DNA from: Episyrphus balteatus | Taxonomy: Eukaryota > Arthropoda > Insecta > Diptera > Syrphidae | NCBI RefSeq assembly: GCF_945859705.1 | Contig: NC_079137.1 | Span: 65,719,803-65,783,802, forward strand | Direction: 5' to 3' | Length of the DNA: 64,000 nucleotides | Part shown: positions 23,515 to 36,466 of the stretch, piece after piece | Numbering within the stretch: position 1 is the first letter of the stretch | How the letters are laid out: the number at the start of each line of letters is the position of its first letter | The notes under the pieces: model-generated | The model's input: only the letters and a program-made list of their open reading frames with translations | Databases searched by the model: none | What the model was told of the DNA's origin: nothing | Made by a program: the position numbers and the translations under genes

Positions 23515-24560
23515 AAAGAGGGTCTTTTTTACTTCTAGCCTTTAAATAAGGTTTCTGATAATATTTTACTGACGGTTATGCCCTCGGAATTGTTTATTGA
23601 TCTCTTAACGAAAAAAAAAAAGAAAAACTAAAACTAAACGGATTTCTGCATGGTTTTGAAAAGACGAATTCCGTCTTAAATTCAGCGGAAATCTACTTAA
23701 TTTTAGGCGAAGATCTTCCAATTACCACAAAATTAAAAAGATATTCATCTTAAATTGAGTGGATTTCAGTTTAAATTAAGACGAAAATCATCTTAGTCAA
23801 AAACCATTCAGAAATCCGCTTAATTTTAGGTGTTTTTTCCTCTATGAAACAATATTTTTGACTTCTAGCCTCTTAAAAAATTTCTGTGGTACCATTTTTC
23901 TGACAGTAATGCACTTAGAATTATTGTTTATTGATCTCTTCATGGAGAAAAAGACCACCTAAATTTACGCGGATTTCTGTATGGTTTTTTTCCAAGATGT
24001 CTTTCGGTTCAAATTAAGCGGAAATCCATTTAAGTTAAGGTGAAAATCTTCTTATAGTCCAAAAAAAAAAGATTTTCATCTTAAATTAAGTTGATTTCCA
24101 CTTAATTTAAGCCAAAATTTATGTTTCGGCTTAAACTAAACTTAAATCCACAAAGATGACTTTCGTCTTAAATTAAGCGGAAATCCACTAAATTTATGAT
24201 GAAAATTTTCTTGCAAAAATAAGAAGATTTTCATCTTAAAGTAAGTGATTTTCCGCTTTATTTAAAACGGAAGTCATCTTGGCAAAAAACCATGCAGATA
24301 TCAGCTTAGAATTGATTATTGATCTCTTCTCATAGAAAAAGACTACATGCGGATTTCTGCATTTTTTTTGCCAAGATGACTCTCGGCTTAATTTAGAAGG
24401 AAATTAACTTAATTCAATATCAAAATTGTCTTATTTTTGTGAAAATTAGAAGATTTTCCTCTTAGATTAAGTGGATTTCCGCCTAAATTAAGCTGAAATC
24501 TTGGCAAAAAACCATGCAGAATTCCGCTTAATTTTAGATGTTTTTTTTTTTCTACTTTGA
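23515..24560. repeat. Tandem array of three long hairpin units
   Basis: Each unit is itself an inverted repeat. Its outer ends are GCGGATTTCTGCATGG and CCATGCAGAAATCCGC. Next come inner arms CCAAGATGACTTTCGGCTTA and the complement, then AAGCGGAAATCCACTTAA, meeting at a central AAGAAGATTTTCATCTTAAA. Units span about 23631-23835, 23961-24305 and 24348-24545. The spacer between them repeats too: ATTGTTTATTGATCTCTT with TTGACTTCTAGCCT is seen at 23520-23610 and 23850-23945, and shortened at 24308-24345. Copies are diverged. No coding capacity. Confidence 0.8.
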
Positions 24561-26094
24561 TGAAATTCTGTATTTTACGGAAAAATAAAATCCAAAATTA
24601 CAATCCACTCCCTTAAAAAACTTTCTCACATATTTTATTTTTGTGCTTCTTCAATTTTGTCGAATATCATTTCTTCCCATGATTTTATGGGAACACTTTA
24701 AGGCTAAGTCAAAATTATAGTCTATAAAATCCAGGTTTTCAGAAAAAATCTCATTTCAATTATTAAACTATGATTATGCATGGAGCTAAAGCCCCCAACA
24801 GCAGCCAGTATCAGCTTCAGAAGAGTCTCAGTGACGACCGACGACGAAGACCAGTAATCAGCCAGAGAGAGATGTAATTATAATCTTTACCATGACTAAC
24901 TAACTAGTCTTTCAGTGCAAAGTGGTTTGGTGTTGGTGACGGTGTATCCCGACATAATCGAGAGGCAGGAGCATCGTGTATTCCTGATGGAAGTTGCAGG
25001 TGCTTCATTGGATATGCATGCACAATTCGTCCCATATACTTGTTTGTCTTTATGAATAGAAACAGTGTGGTGGTGCTGGACCATCACCATCGTTATTATC
25101 ATCAACATCGTCTTCTTCATATTATTACACCCAAACCCTCCAATCTCTAACCGACCGAGACCTGGACTTATATAGAAATGGGTTGTTAGATTCCCGATGG
25201 TGTGTGGTTTTATGTGAGCTAATTAAAATTCTCTTTTGTTAGCATAAATTAACTTAATTAAAATAAAATTAATAATCCTCCAAAGAGATGAGCAGACTAG
25301 TTATAGTTTATGAAATAGTCTAACTCGCTTCGTTCTCTCTCTCTCTGGTTATAGGATATGCAATTGTAATTGCATTGCTTTAACTACATAATGTTGGGGA
25401 TTTATAAGTGCTTTTCAGACTCTAGAGGGCTCGCAGGTATTATAATAACGTGTGTGTTTCATTTGTGAGTGGCGCGCGAGATAATAATCCTTGATTTAGA
25501 TAATTACACTCTGGTGTAGATTAGGCTCTTCGGCTTGGGTTCATCGTTTATTATCAAATCATCTCTATCTAGCTTGTAGCTAGGATTATATAGAAATAGA
25601 TATCTGTTTAACCAAAGAAGTGAATGTTTGCATAAAAGAATTTATAATAATAACAAAATATTTTTCTGTGAAACAATGTTATTAAATTTTAGTGATTTGT
25701 TTTTCCTCTTATGAAGTCGAATAGGGAATAGTTAGAGAAAAAATGCAGCAAACGAACAAAAAAAAAATTGGAGTAGGTGCAAATTTTCTTTTTTTCGCAA
25801 CGTGTACAAGAGAGACAAGATTCAGCCGAAAATTGTAATTGTATTATTTCAAGGTATTCTCATGATGTTTCAAAAATAATTGATGAAAAAAAACTTTTAA
25901 ATCTAATTGAAAAGTAGCTTTCTACAATCGGCTGTGAACGGTGTTTGCTTTCCAAACTAATATATCGACTAAGGAATGATGAAAAAAAAATTTTGTTTGA
26001 ATTATGTCATTAATTAAATCTTAAATAGGCATTGTGTACATTTAATGGAGAATAATAATAATTTTAAGTGAAGTAAATAAAGAAATAAAAAAAA
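24561..26094. other. Unique DNA, GC-richer to about 25600, then AT-rich
   Basis: Contains CAGCAGCC, GACGACCGACGACGAAGACC and ATCACCATCGTTATTATCATC tracts and a (CT)6 run near 25338. A 74-codon minus-strand frame (24896-25120) reflects these simple tracts. No recognisable gene. Regulatory function is possible but not shown. Confidence 0.4.
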
Positions 26095-26124
26095 ATAAAG
26101 TTCGCTGCTCAGCTCTTTTGTTTT
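26095..26124 (+). repeat. Conserved 27-base dispersed repeat, copy 3
   Basis: AAAGTTCGCTGCTCAGCTCT followed by TTTGTTTT, again directly after an A-rich tract. Identical to copy 1 over the core. Confidence 0.8.
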
Positions 26125-27830
26125 AATTCTAAAAGGCACTTATTCATCAATTTTCCAACTAAAATCACAAAAATAATTCAATTTAAAAGAGATTTGAGTC
26201 ATTTAAACACCACAAATTGAAAATACAGTTGTATAATCGCTATTGTTGACGTTGAAAATTTATAAAAAACAAATTTGTTAGTGTTGTAGAAATCTTTAAA
26301 CTCAAAAAGCTTAAACCTTTTATTGGTCGCTTAAATTTGTTTCACTTTTATTTAAAACACTTGTTATAATTTTTCTCATTAGGGATATTGCTCATTTGCT
26401 ATGGTCTTAAAAATTGTCCAAAATCAATTATTTTTTTAAAAGCATACTGAAGTATAGAACAATTCTACTATTTACTCGAATTTTATTATAACACTGATTT
26501 CTCTAACTTACAAAACTACTGCTTTATGTTGTATTTGTTGTTGATTTCGACACAGTCCCCGTTTTTGGGATTTATTTATTTCAGCAATAAGAAAATGTCA
26601 AAATATTTTTTTTTTATCTTATGACTTACAGGAATTTCCGTTTATTAAAAAATTAGTCTATTAGTATTCATTCCAATGTTTACCTAATTTAACTGCAAAA
26701 ATAAAGCTAGTTTAATTCAAACCTAGGCTAAAAACAAATCCTTAAAATATATTTTTGATTCATTATTACATAAGTTCTATTTTACAGATTGACTGTTACA
26801 AAAGTTCCAGCACTCTCGCTGTTAGAATAGTCTTAGGCTATTAATATTAAGATAATTCATTTTTAACTTTTATATTTATGTAGTTATTATTTTATCTTTT
26901 TAATTTAAAATAAATATCATTTTAATTTTAAATTTTAATAACTAAAATATGTGACTTTAGAATTTTTTAGACAAAAATTAATAAACTTTAATAAATATAT
27001 AAACTTAAAATTAAGAATTAAATATAATGACATTTAAATTAATTCAAAAAAAGTCAGTAGAAGTTTTTCTCATAAATTTAACGACTTCTAAAAATGTTTA
27101 TTGTATAATATATTTAATTTATTTTCAAATTGTTATTTGATTCGACTAACACCATTTGGTGTAACATTTTCATTGTCAACCGTAAAATTTAATACTAATT
27201 GTCTTTTATTTTTATTTTTTTGCTTCCCTTCATTCGACTGTTGATTTTTTTTTTTAAATAAAAACATAAAAAAATAACAAACAATCAAAAAGAATGTTAA
27301 ACTTAATAGTTATACAAACTGAGACAAAATACCGAAGAACTTAAACTTGACAAAAGGTTTTTTTTCCATCTCCACTGCAATTAAAAGAAACGACACAAAA
27401 CTTTATTCAAAACAAAAAAATCGTTGAGAGTAGATAGAAGAAGAAAAGTCAGAAAAGATTTATGATCAGAATTCGAATGAAATTCAGAACTTTAAATTGA
27501 TTGTCTCATAAAATTTACGAAAATTTCCAACAAAAAAAGTAATTTCCATAAAGAATAACAAACGATCACAAATTTTTGTTTAATTTAGATCTTCTAGTCT
27601 GATGATGTCCAATGTCCGATGCCTTGGGAAGATTATCTAAGAATAAAGGCAATCAAGTCTTATAGTCAAGGAAATAATGTTAAATATATTGTTGAAAGTA
27701 TCAATTTCTTTTTTTCACTCAGAGTTTTTAAGAGTAGGTACATCCTAATAAGTCAATTTGAATTTCCATTTATGTCCTTTTTCGGTTCTTTACATACTTA
27801 AATTGGAGTTTTAAATAAATTAATTTGAAG
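26125..27830. other. Very AT-rich non-coding DNA
   Basis: Among the most AT-rich parts of the window, with long TTTAA/AAATT mixtures around 26.85-27.1 kb. No gene, tandem repeat or element end could be supported. Confidence 0.45.
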
Positions 27831-27831
27831 T

Positions 27832-28005
27832 GGTACATAGTACTGATAAATTTTAGTGTTCACTGTTACATAGTACTGAAACTGATATACTGTGCTTGTA
27901 CATTGTACCAATAAATTGTTCTGATAAAATGTACAGATAAAATGTACTGATAAATTGTACTGATATATTGTACTGATAAAATGTAGGTACTGATAAATTT
28001 TACCA
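27832..28005 (+). repeat. 13 bp minisatellite (TTGTACTGATAAA)
   Basis: Six consecutive 13-base units with exact period run from 27903 to 27980 (TTGTACCAATAAA, TTGTTCTGATAAA, ATGTACAGATAAA, ATGTACTGATAAA, TTGTACTGATATA, TTGTACTGATAAA). Degenerate copies flank them at 27832-27900 (CATAGTACTGATAAA) and 27981-28002. The overlapping minus-strand frame (27866-28117) is a by-product of the period. Confidence 0.9.
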
Positions 28006-29285
28006 ACTTTTTTTTAAGGAAAATTGTTTTTTTATAACTACGAGTAAACTCAATATATCTTCTGTACATTTCCAACTTGACATTCTGAACTATTTTATCT
28101 TTTTGTTCTGATCCCAAAAAGGAACGGGTTACACACTAAATACCAGCGCAATACACACCATAATCAACGAGGCAGGTTGATAAATTTCCCTTCATTTTCT
28201 CTCAAAATGAATGTGTGTCGTTTTGAATATTTTCCTCTTAACTCGCTGCTTCCTATTGTTTTGCATTTTTGGGATATCAATTATTCAATTGTGTCAATGG
28301 TCACCCCGGTCAGTCGGTGGAAAGATGATATCCGTATTTTCTGTCTCTTGAGGAAAAATTAACGAAATAAAAATTCAAATTTTTGAGGAAAACAAGACAA
28401 ACACAGAGTTCATTGTATTGGGGCGCACGATGAACACTTGAATATTGTTGTGCATGCTCAGCAGGTGTCAGAGCCCGGCGAGTATAACATATTTAGATGA
28501 TGCATGAGTTTTGAGTTGAAAACAAAACGTTTGGAGGAAAAAATGAAATGTTTTACGCTTAAAACCAAAAGTAACTCATTAATTTAACACAAAAGGAAAC
28601 GGAGATACGCAAAGATATATATAAACTCAGAGGCAAGCCTTAATTTGCTGATGATCTTAAAAATTATTATTTATAAAGAAGGCGGTATCTTGTGGTGTAG
28701 CAAGGTTTGTAAATGTGTGTGTGTGTCATTATGCCTATACAACAAGTATAATTAAATTTGTCCGGTATGTTGTTTGTTTCGGGTCGAAAAAGCGCGTATC
28801 TCAGCGGGAGAAGATTTAGGGGACTTAAACTAACTTAGAATGGAGCTTATAAATATTAATTATTTACCTTTGTATTTTCTAAAAAATATCAAACTATAAA
28901 GGAATAAAAGTATTTTATACAAATGACATAATTTTATGTGATCAATCATCTTTTGTTTACTGGCACAGTAGGGGAGATTTGAACCCTTGTTTGGGGTTAT
29001 GGTTATATTGTCTTATATGGGTGTAGTCACAGTTTACTACCGATTTTGGGGCAGACATTTTGTTCAACTACTACTGGTCATGCTAGGGTATGACAGCTGT
29101 TTTTTTTTCCAACTAAAAACAAACAATGGTATAATGAGGTCTTAAGGCTGGACTAAGAATACCAAAGACAGCTATAGCCTGAAAAGCCTTTGACAGTACA
29201 TATTTGCTATATTTTATTGGCAGTTGAGATAATTCGAAGTTGAGATAAAAACATTATAGATGATAGGGAATGCAAAAAATTTATT
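28006..29285. other. Unique DNA, GC-richer at about 28130-28810
   Basis: No recognisable coding region. It includes a (GT)6 run near 28712. GCACAGTAGGGGAGATTTG (28962-28980) resembles the TAGGGGAGAAGG terminus of the 32432-33171 element but lacks a partner, so it is left unassigned. Confidence 0.35.
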
Positions 29286-30410
29286 TTTATTTTTTGGTTC
29301 AATAAAAATTGGAGTCACATGCCAATTTTGGAAAAGTTTTTTTTTTTTTTTGAAAATGGCACCTACGATTTTTATTAAAATAATCAAGTGTTAGTTTTTA
29401 GAAAAGGTCTGTCTTTAAATGGAATTTTTTGTTTTCGAAATTATAATTTAAGGTACGAGAATGTCAGAAATTAAAAAAAAAAAAAAAACTTTCTGACTAT
29501 CTCCGCCAATGACTGGTTTTATTTTAACGTATATTTACGAGTATATAGCCTTAATTTATTTCAAATAAAAATTTAACAAAACATTTTTGAATTTTTTCAA
29601 AAATTTTTTTTTCGAAAATGGGGAATTAATTTTTTTCGAAATTTTAAATTTGTTATTTAACTTGTTTTTGAGTTATTTCTTGTTAAAAAATATTGCTGCA
29701 AAAAAAAGGGCTACGTAGGTATAATGATTTTCAAATAAAATTTTCTAAAATTACACCTAATTCAGAATACAAAAAAATCAAGTTTCGTACTATTGTACAA
29801 ATTGATTTGGGAAATTAGTTTTTTCCTTTGAATTTAAATTTTCAAAATCATTAAATCCGTTTCTTAGAAGCATTATTTCTTATAAAAAAATGTTTCGAAA
29901 ACAAAAAGTTGAAAAAAAAACTTAAAATCTTTTTAAAAATCCAAACTATATTTTTGAAAACTTCCATGAAAGATTCAAATTAATCGGGGATTTTTTAAAC
30001 AAAAGCACTTATACTATTTTTATATATGTACATAAATCAAAAATTAAATTTTGAAAAAAATAATTTTTGAAAAATAAGAAAATTTGATTTTTTTTTTTTT
30101 TTGAAAAATCGAATTTTTGAAATCGGGAGATTAAACTTTTTTGAAATTGTGGTTTATGAGCTTTATTTATAATTGCTACAAAATGGCGAACCAACTTTAT
30201 CTAAAAATTTTTTTTTTTTTTCAAAAAAATTATTTATAAAAAATTAGTTTCGAAAAACGGGTTTGATTTTTTTTTTTCTAAAATTGCATATTTATATGAG
30301 AAAATAAACTGCATACTTTTTTATGGGGGTCAGTTTCATTTAAAGAGTTTTTTTTTTCATTTAAAGAACGAATTTTATATTTTTTTTAATTTTGTTTATT
30401 TTCAAATACA
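29286..30410 (+). repeat. Family D fragment
   Basis: Lacks the ACTTGCGAT start but shares the later parts in order: CCAATTTTGGAAAAG, GGCACCTACGATTTTTATTAA, GCTACAAAATGGC, ATAAACTGCATACTTTTTT and TTTAAAGAACGAATTTTATA (compare 20635-21200). Broken by indels. Confidence 0.55.
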
Positions 30411-31839
30411 TTTTCCAATCTGCATTATAATGTTCTAGCTACTTGTCGCATCTTAAGCAAATCCTCCTGTATATAAAATTATCTGTTTAAATGAGTGATA
30501 AAGAGTATTAAGGGATCTTTACACCTTAATATACCTATGCAGTTTTTCAAAATGAGTAATAATTAATTTTGATTTGATTTATGTTTGATTACTTTTTTTG
30601 TAACCATATTCAGCCTAATAAATCCTTAAGTTTCTCTGCATGTTTTCTTATCGTCCCCTTTTTAAAGGTCCCAATATTGTTGATATTCCCATATCGTTAA
30701 TCATAATTTTATCTGATTTTATTTTTATCACACAGACATATTTTTATTCAATTCTTCTGCTTCCTTTGCATTAACCTTTTCTTTCCCACCTTAAACCCCA
30801 AAATCAAGTGTATCTCTGGTCATCACGATATGGAAAAGATACTCTTCACTCACAGTATCATCATCGTCTGAATCTGAATGAATAGAGTAAAATGGATATG
30901 AAACATAAAAATTGGAGTCAGTCTGGCTTATATACCCTTTTTTTTTTGAACCCATACCCAACATTTACCCTTCATCTCATCATACCAAGCCTTAAAAAAA
31001 AACAACAAAAATAAAAAAATCTCTCTTGAAAATCGAGATAATTAAATTAATTGAGGTGTCCTTTTGAGAGTGTGGAGATTGGTTGGACACAAAGAAGGGG
31101 ATTTGTATGAAGGTGAACCAGGGGATAATATAAAGTCTCTCGCTCTTACTGGTTTTTCTCGAATCTGTATTGACACTTAAAAATTAATTTTTATTGTTCG
31201 AGTATAATCCAAACAAATGGTTATGACTACGCGACGACGACGATTTTCGATTCTCCCGCAATATAACCGATATACTGATGGTAAGCAGAAGCACACAGTC
31301 AGTGGTCGGTATTTTTTGGTTATCACGGTATCATGGTGTCGGTCTTGGTCGATCTCTCTGTGTCGTGGTGAATGGAAGTGATTGGAGGTGTAATCAACGG
31401 ATTGAACATTCTTTTTACTTTTTTTTTTTATTTTTTTTAGTATTTTGGAGGTCCTCGAGACTTCCTGGAATTTCGATGAGCAATGGTTTATTCGAGACCA
31501 TTACCAATTTTGAATTGAGGTAATAATTTTTTATTACTTGAGAAATGGATCCATTTCATCCATAACTTTTTTTTTCTTTTCTTTTACAATTATAAGTGTT
31601 TTCTTTCTGGTGTAAGTTTTGAGAGTTAATGTATACTACACAGACAAAAAGCAAATAAATGTAAAATTCTTGAATGATTGGTAGGCTTTTATTGGACTTA
31701 AAGAAATTCTGGAAGGCTTGACTTTTAAAATTGTTTTCAAGAAATTTGATGATGTACTTAATTTTGAGAAACCAAAAACGGATATGAAATCATTTTTAGT
31801 TTTTAAAGCGCGAAGTAAAATCTATAGAATATTTGGATG
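30411..31839. other. Unique DNA without a supported gene
   Basis: Non-repetitive, with a GC-richer part at about 31060-31510 that includes GCGACGACGACGATTTTCG. An 81-codon frame at 31278-31523 has no recognisable product. Possible regulatory DNA. Confidence 0.4.
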
Positions 31840-32431
31840 CAATGTTGAAATAAATAACTATCACAAACTAACGGTACTTGCCATATAACGGAAATAGAAA
31901 AGGATTTTTTTTTTTTTTTTTTCAAAAACGGATCAAACGATTTTGATAAAAAATTTTTTGCACCGTTATTAATGGTACCTACCATAGAACCGTTTTTTTT
32001 TTTGTTTCTGAATATCTCTTAAATGACTTGATTGTATGCAAACGCGTTTTAGTAAGCGTAATATTAAAGTTTTAGAAAATCTTTAAAAAACACATTTTTG
32101 GAATTAAAAAAAAATATTTCAAATTTTTTTTTTTTTTTTTTTTTGAAAACGGCTCAGTGAAGTATTTCGAAATATTGTTTTTAGGTGTTATATAATTATT
32201 TCTTCAAAATGGCACACCAACTTTATTTTGAAAAACGTTACAAAATTTTTATATACCTACCCAAAAAAAATTATTTTTCAAAAAAACTACTCAAATAATT
32301 TTTAAATTTTAATTTTTTTTCATTTTCTTTTATCAAGAAATCAGATAGCATACTTGTACCTCGTTTTCCGATCAAAGTCATTAAAAACTGTTTTTTATTA
32401 ATTATATAATATTAATTAAAACAGATTTTAT
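31840..32431 (+). repeat. Family D fragment
   Basis: CTAACGGTACTTGCCATATA, ACGGAAATAGAAAAGG, TACCGTTATTAATGGTACCT and ACCATAGAACCG match 39090-39260 in order, followed by the usual AAAATTTTTT blocks. Both ends are missing. Confidence 0.6.
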
Positions 32432-33171
32432 GTATAGGTAGGGGAGAAGGGGGTACATTTGACATTTAGTTTTTAAATGTCTGTTAATGTATTCCAATGT
32501 TTTGTTTTTTATTTGATTTATTGACTATTTAAGATTATACTTACATTAATTTTTGTTTTGTTTTACAACATTTCAACATTTAAAAAATTAATGTTTTCTA
32601 AAAAAAGTCATTTTGTCAAAAGTTTTCGGTTTTAAACAATCTAATAAATAATTTAACGAAAAAAAAAATAAATCAAAAAATTCATTTTCTAAAAAGATAA
32701 AGAAAAAACAAAAAAAAACTATAAAATATTTCAAAAAAAATCTCTCCATTTAAATTAATCGAAGTCGACTATTTAATATATAATTCCAATAAATCAACGT
32801 AAAACTGTGCCCACATTGCAAAAGTCAAAGGTGCCCCGAAGGAGCCTCATAAGTGTTTTTCTTTTTTTTCAATAACTAATACTATTTTTTTTAAAAGCTG
32901 GTTTTAAGCATAGTGCTATCAAAATATTGATGCACCATAAAAAAAAACTTTTGTATAATTTTCAGAAATCGCTTGCATACCGGTGGTCAAAAATTAGATC
33001 AGAAATACATAAAACACCTGGTACTCCGCGAAAAGTTAATGAAAGACTGCAATGTTTCTTTATATCAAACTAACCTTCATCTTCATCATTCTTAATTAAG
33101 GGCACTATCATACCGAAAAACGCAAAGTCAAATGTGCCCCGGTGTCAAATTTACCCCCGCTTACCCTATAT
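32432..33171. mobile_element. TIR element with GGGG-rich ends
   Basis: The left end TATAGGTAGGGGAGAAGGGG then GTACATTTGACAT (32433-32465) faces, inverted, CAAATTTACCCCCGCTTACC and CTATA (33146-33170). Subterminal AAGTCAAAGGTGCCCC (32821-32836) and AAGTCAAATGTGCCCC (33125-33140) are repeated. About 740 bp, no transposase. The class is not assigned. Confidence 0.6.
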
Positions 33172-35335
33172 AAATAGTTTTTTACATTATCAAGTAAGTG
33201 GGAACCTATCGTGCATTTTTTTTTTTCAATCTCAATACAAATAAAAAACTCATTCATCATCATCTCATTGCCACTTGATTTACCGTAATACACTTGCTTC
33301 ATCAAAATTAGGTTAAAGGGCCACCCTCATCATATAATAATTTTCAAAGGTCGTATTGTAGGTACCTTACCTACATCTAAATTTGTGTCCCTTTTACATA
33401 ATTTTACCATAAAACCTTTGCATTCACATAATTCATAGATACACAAAAAATTGAAAGCTTACGCCTTGAACTCATCTCAAAAAATTCTTGCGGTTCTTTA
33501 TGATATAAACACTCATAATATTATGTTGTGAAGAATCTTCTTTTTCTCATCCTCCAGACAAAAGGGCCATTTTGCTCCTGACTTCTGCCTTCTAAAACCA
33601 TTGATTTCACTCTTCTTCCGGCGGGTCTCCTAAATCAAAATAAATCGCCCATTGATGTCTATCTCCAGTTACTTCAAAAAATTGTATACGGGCCACGGCC
33701 ACGATATTATGATGGTGGCGGCGAAATGGTGGCAAGCATCATAGAAAGAGAACACACGCCAAGCTATCAAAATTATGATGATATACTTGACTGCTAAAGT
33801 GGGTCAAAAATCTTCAGCGCGAGGTATTTACCTTTCCACACAGATTCTCTCTCTTAGACCGAAAAGCTATTCTATAGCCGCCCGGTTGGATTTATGGAAA
33901 TCCAACGATTTAATTAATCGAGAATTATTAATAAATCAAAATTTTGAACGCCAACAACAATTCAAAAATAAAAGAAGACAAAAAACAAAAAAAAACACCC
34001 GAAGGAAGCTTTCACTGTAAAACACCAGATTCTCCGAGAGGGAGCCACCATCAGACTCTGAGAATGCAAAACCCACAAAGCAGCATATTTTGTTGGTTAG
34101 GCTTTGTTATTTATTAGGCATTCTCTTCCCGAAAAAGGGGCAAAAATTCTGTCTCATAAAAATGATATATTTGACCTGGGTTTGGTTAGGTTTATGGTGG
34201 CTATAACAGTCCCACCCCCTTAAATATTATTATTCTTGGTCGGGTTACCTTCTGTCTCAGCAGGTAATCAATCACGGAACAGAATTCGAATTTTGGGACT
34301 AGCTCTCTCCCACTTTTGTGAGGATGGATCTAAACCCCCTCCGTCCCATCTATAATTTCAAATCCGATTTTAGCCTTTTGTTGATATTGGAGGAAGGGGG
34401 ACTTTTTTGAGGTTAAATATCCGGTGTGTCTGGGGCACCAACTATACTAACGAACGCCTGACGACGACACACAAATAAACTTATTAGCATATCTTTGGAA
34501 TTATATTTCGATGATAATCAAATTCAATGATTTGATGTTTTTTTTTTGTTTAGTTTTGTGTTCCGGATGGCGCTTAGGAAGGTTTATTTTTAGGCTTTTA
34601 AAAGGTGCATCCGCGAACCTAAAAAAATACAAAAAGTCAAATGATAAAGGTTTATTGTGAAGTTGGTGTGTAGTTCTTTTGAAAATTATACCTTTTTTAT
34701 TCGTGGTGATAGAGCTCGAAAAAAAAGTTTTATTTGAATAAAAATGAGTAGATTTGGGAAATTGATTGAGGAAATTGAGGGCAAGCAAGTAAATTAAGTT
34801 TTTTTTTTGTATTTGTGTTTATCAGACTTTTTTTTCTTTATGTCAAAGATTAAAGTATTAGAAAATCGTTAATGAAGTGCTGAAATGCATTTGAATTGTT
34901 ATATTTTGGAAGTCGTCGATTTTTATAGATATTCGATTCGAATAAGGGGGCCCTATTGGATTATCCAATTGGAATTAATGGTTGATTTCTTTTTTAATGG
35001 CAGTTCCAAGGAAATTCGATCAATTTAGTTTGGAAGAAATTAAATGTAGAAATGATGAATTTAAATAAGATTTTAAGCAATTTTGGGTGCGGAAAACCTG
35101 AAGCAAGTTATATATTTTGAAAATGACAAAATAAACCATTTTAAAGAAATTTAAAAATTATGAATTAAAATGAAAATTTTCAATAACTTTTTTATTTTTG
35201 GGAAACACGGTTTTTAGATATTTATGAATAGTTGTTTCTTAAAAAATTGAGTTTCAAGTGTTGTTTTTTTTTTTTTTATTATTTAATGTGTGAGTAGGTA
35301 TGCATGTTTTTAAAAGCTTGTAACGATTTAAAAAT
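33172..35335. other. Unique DNA, GC-richer at about 33500-34500
   Basis: Contains GATGGTGGCGGCGAAATGG and CTCTCTCTTAG tracts and pyrimidine-rich stretches. Frames of 81 and 95 codons (33775-34020 plus, 34501-34788 minus) have A/K-rich or otherwise unremarkable products. No gene supported. Confidence 0.4.
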
Positions 35336-35960
35336 ATTCCTAGTATTTTTGTATTTTTGTATGTTTGTTATCTCATAACTTTGGACTTAGTGAACCAATT
35401 TTGATAATCCTTTTTGTATTGGAAAGCTAGTGCCTGCTAGTGTGGCGCTATTTTAATTGTTCAGTTTTGGTTATATAAACTATGAGAAAAACCATAAAAC
35501 CTAGTTTTGATCCATGGAAGTCGGTTTTGTTTTTTTGTTAAAATTGATTATTATTAGAGCTCAAATTCATTAAAAGAACTTTCCCTAATTTTGTATTAAA
35601 CAAAATGATACCGTTATAAACTGGACCTGCCACAGAACCGTTTTCTTAATATCTGACTTTCTCCCAATCAAAATTGTGTACAAAAGCATTTTAGGGGTTT
35701 AGTCACATAAATGCCATATTTATAAAGCATTTAAAATTTTTTTTATCTCGTTTATAAGTCGTTTAATAAATTCTTTCAATCAAGTCTTTTGAAAAAATTG
35801 TATGCATACAAAAAATTGTACCTTAAAAAAACTACTCAAACGATTAAAAAAAAAATATATATTATTTATTATAGAAGAAACTTTGGTCTTTTCTTTTTAA
35901 ATTTAAAATTATTTTTTAAGCTTACGTTCAATTTCCCGTAAATTAAAATAAAATAATATT
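35336..35960 (+). repeat. Strongly decayed family D-like repeat
   Basis: ACTGGACCTGCCACAGAACCG (35622-35642) sits where family D has GGTACCTGTCATAGAACGG, and the following sequence has similar blocks. The resemblance is limited, so the assignment is tentative. Confidence 0.35.
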
Positions 35961-36318
35961 CTTCTTTGAACTTTTAAAAAGCTCTAGTATTAGAAGCAAT
36001 TTTAAACCTTAAACAAAAATAAATGTGACTTAGTCGTACATTTAATTTATTTCAATTCACATTAATAAACTTAAAACAACATTTTAAGTCGGGTTTAGTT
36101 TATGGCATTGAAAGGAATACAAATAAGAGTTTTAAATCATTCAAATACCCATTATGTCGATATCAGAAAAGAATAGGAAGCCCACAATACCGAAAAAAAA
36201 ACTTATAATCCAAAGGGTTCAAAAATTTTTAAAAAAGCTTCGGGCATATTTAATACATACAATCTTACTAACATTTTTCTTAAACATCAGAAAAAAAGTC
36301 TTCAAAAAAAAAAATCAT
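35961..36318. other. AT-rich non-coding DNA
   Basis: No feature seen. The 98-codon frame starting at 36154 runs into the hairpin that follows and is not considered a gene. Confidence 0.45.
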
Positions 36319-36466
36319 CTAAGACCCAATTTATTCACTCTCCATTACCTATATTTAAAGTCTCCATTAAAAATAAAATACCTGCCAAATCACATACAAA
36401 TTTTAAAATTTCGCCATTTTAATGGAGACTTTAAATTTAATGGAGTGTGAATAAATTGGGCCTAAG
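36319..36466. mobile_element. Compact hairpin element (148 bp)
   Basis: The arms 36319-36372 and 36417-36466 are inverted copies: CCCAATTTATTCACTCTCCA and AGTCTCCATTAAAA on the left; TTTTAATGGAGACT and TGGAGTGTGAATAAATTGGG on the right. The loop is 44 bp. The left arm has a few extra bases (ACCTAT). The outer end is CTTAGG/CTAAG. This is the architecture of a very short miniature inverted-repeat element, or of a hairpin RNA if transcribed. Confidence 0.75.

Noticed and set aside
28962..29130. Another copy of the GGGG-ended TIR element at 32432
   Set aside because: Only TAGGGGAGA is shared; no inverted partner within several hundred bases.
36154..36450. 98-codon plus-strand frame
   Set aside because: It runs through the 36319-36466 hairpin and is lysine-rich from AT-rich sequence.
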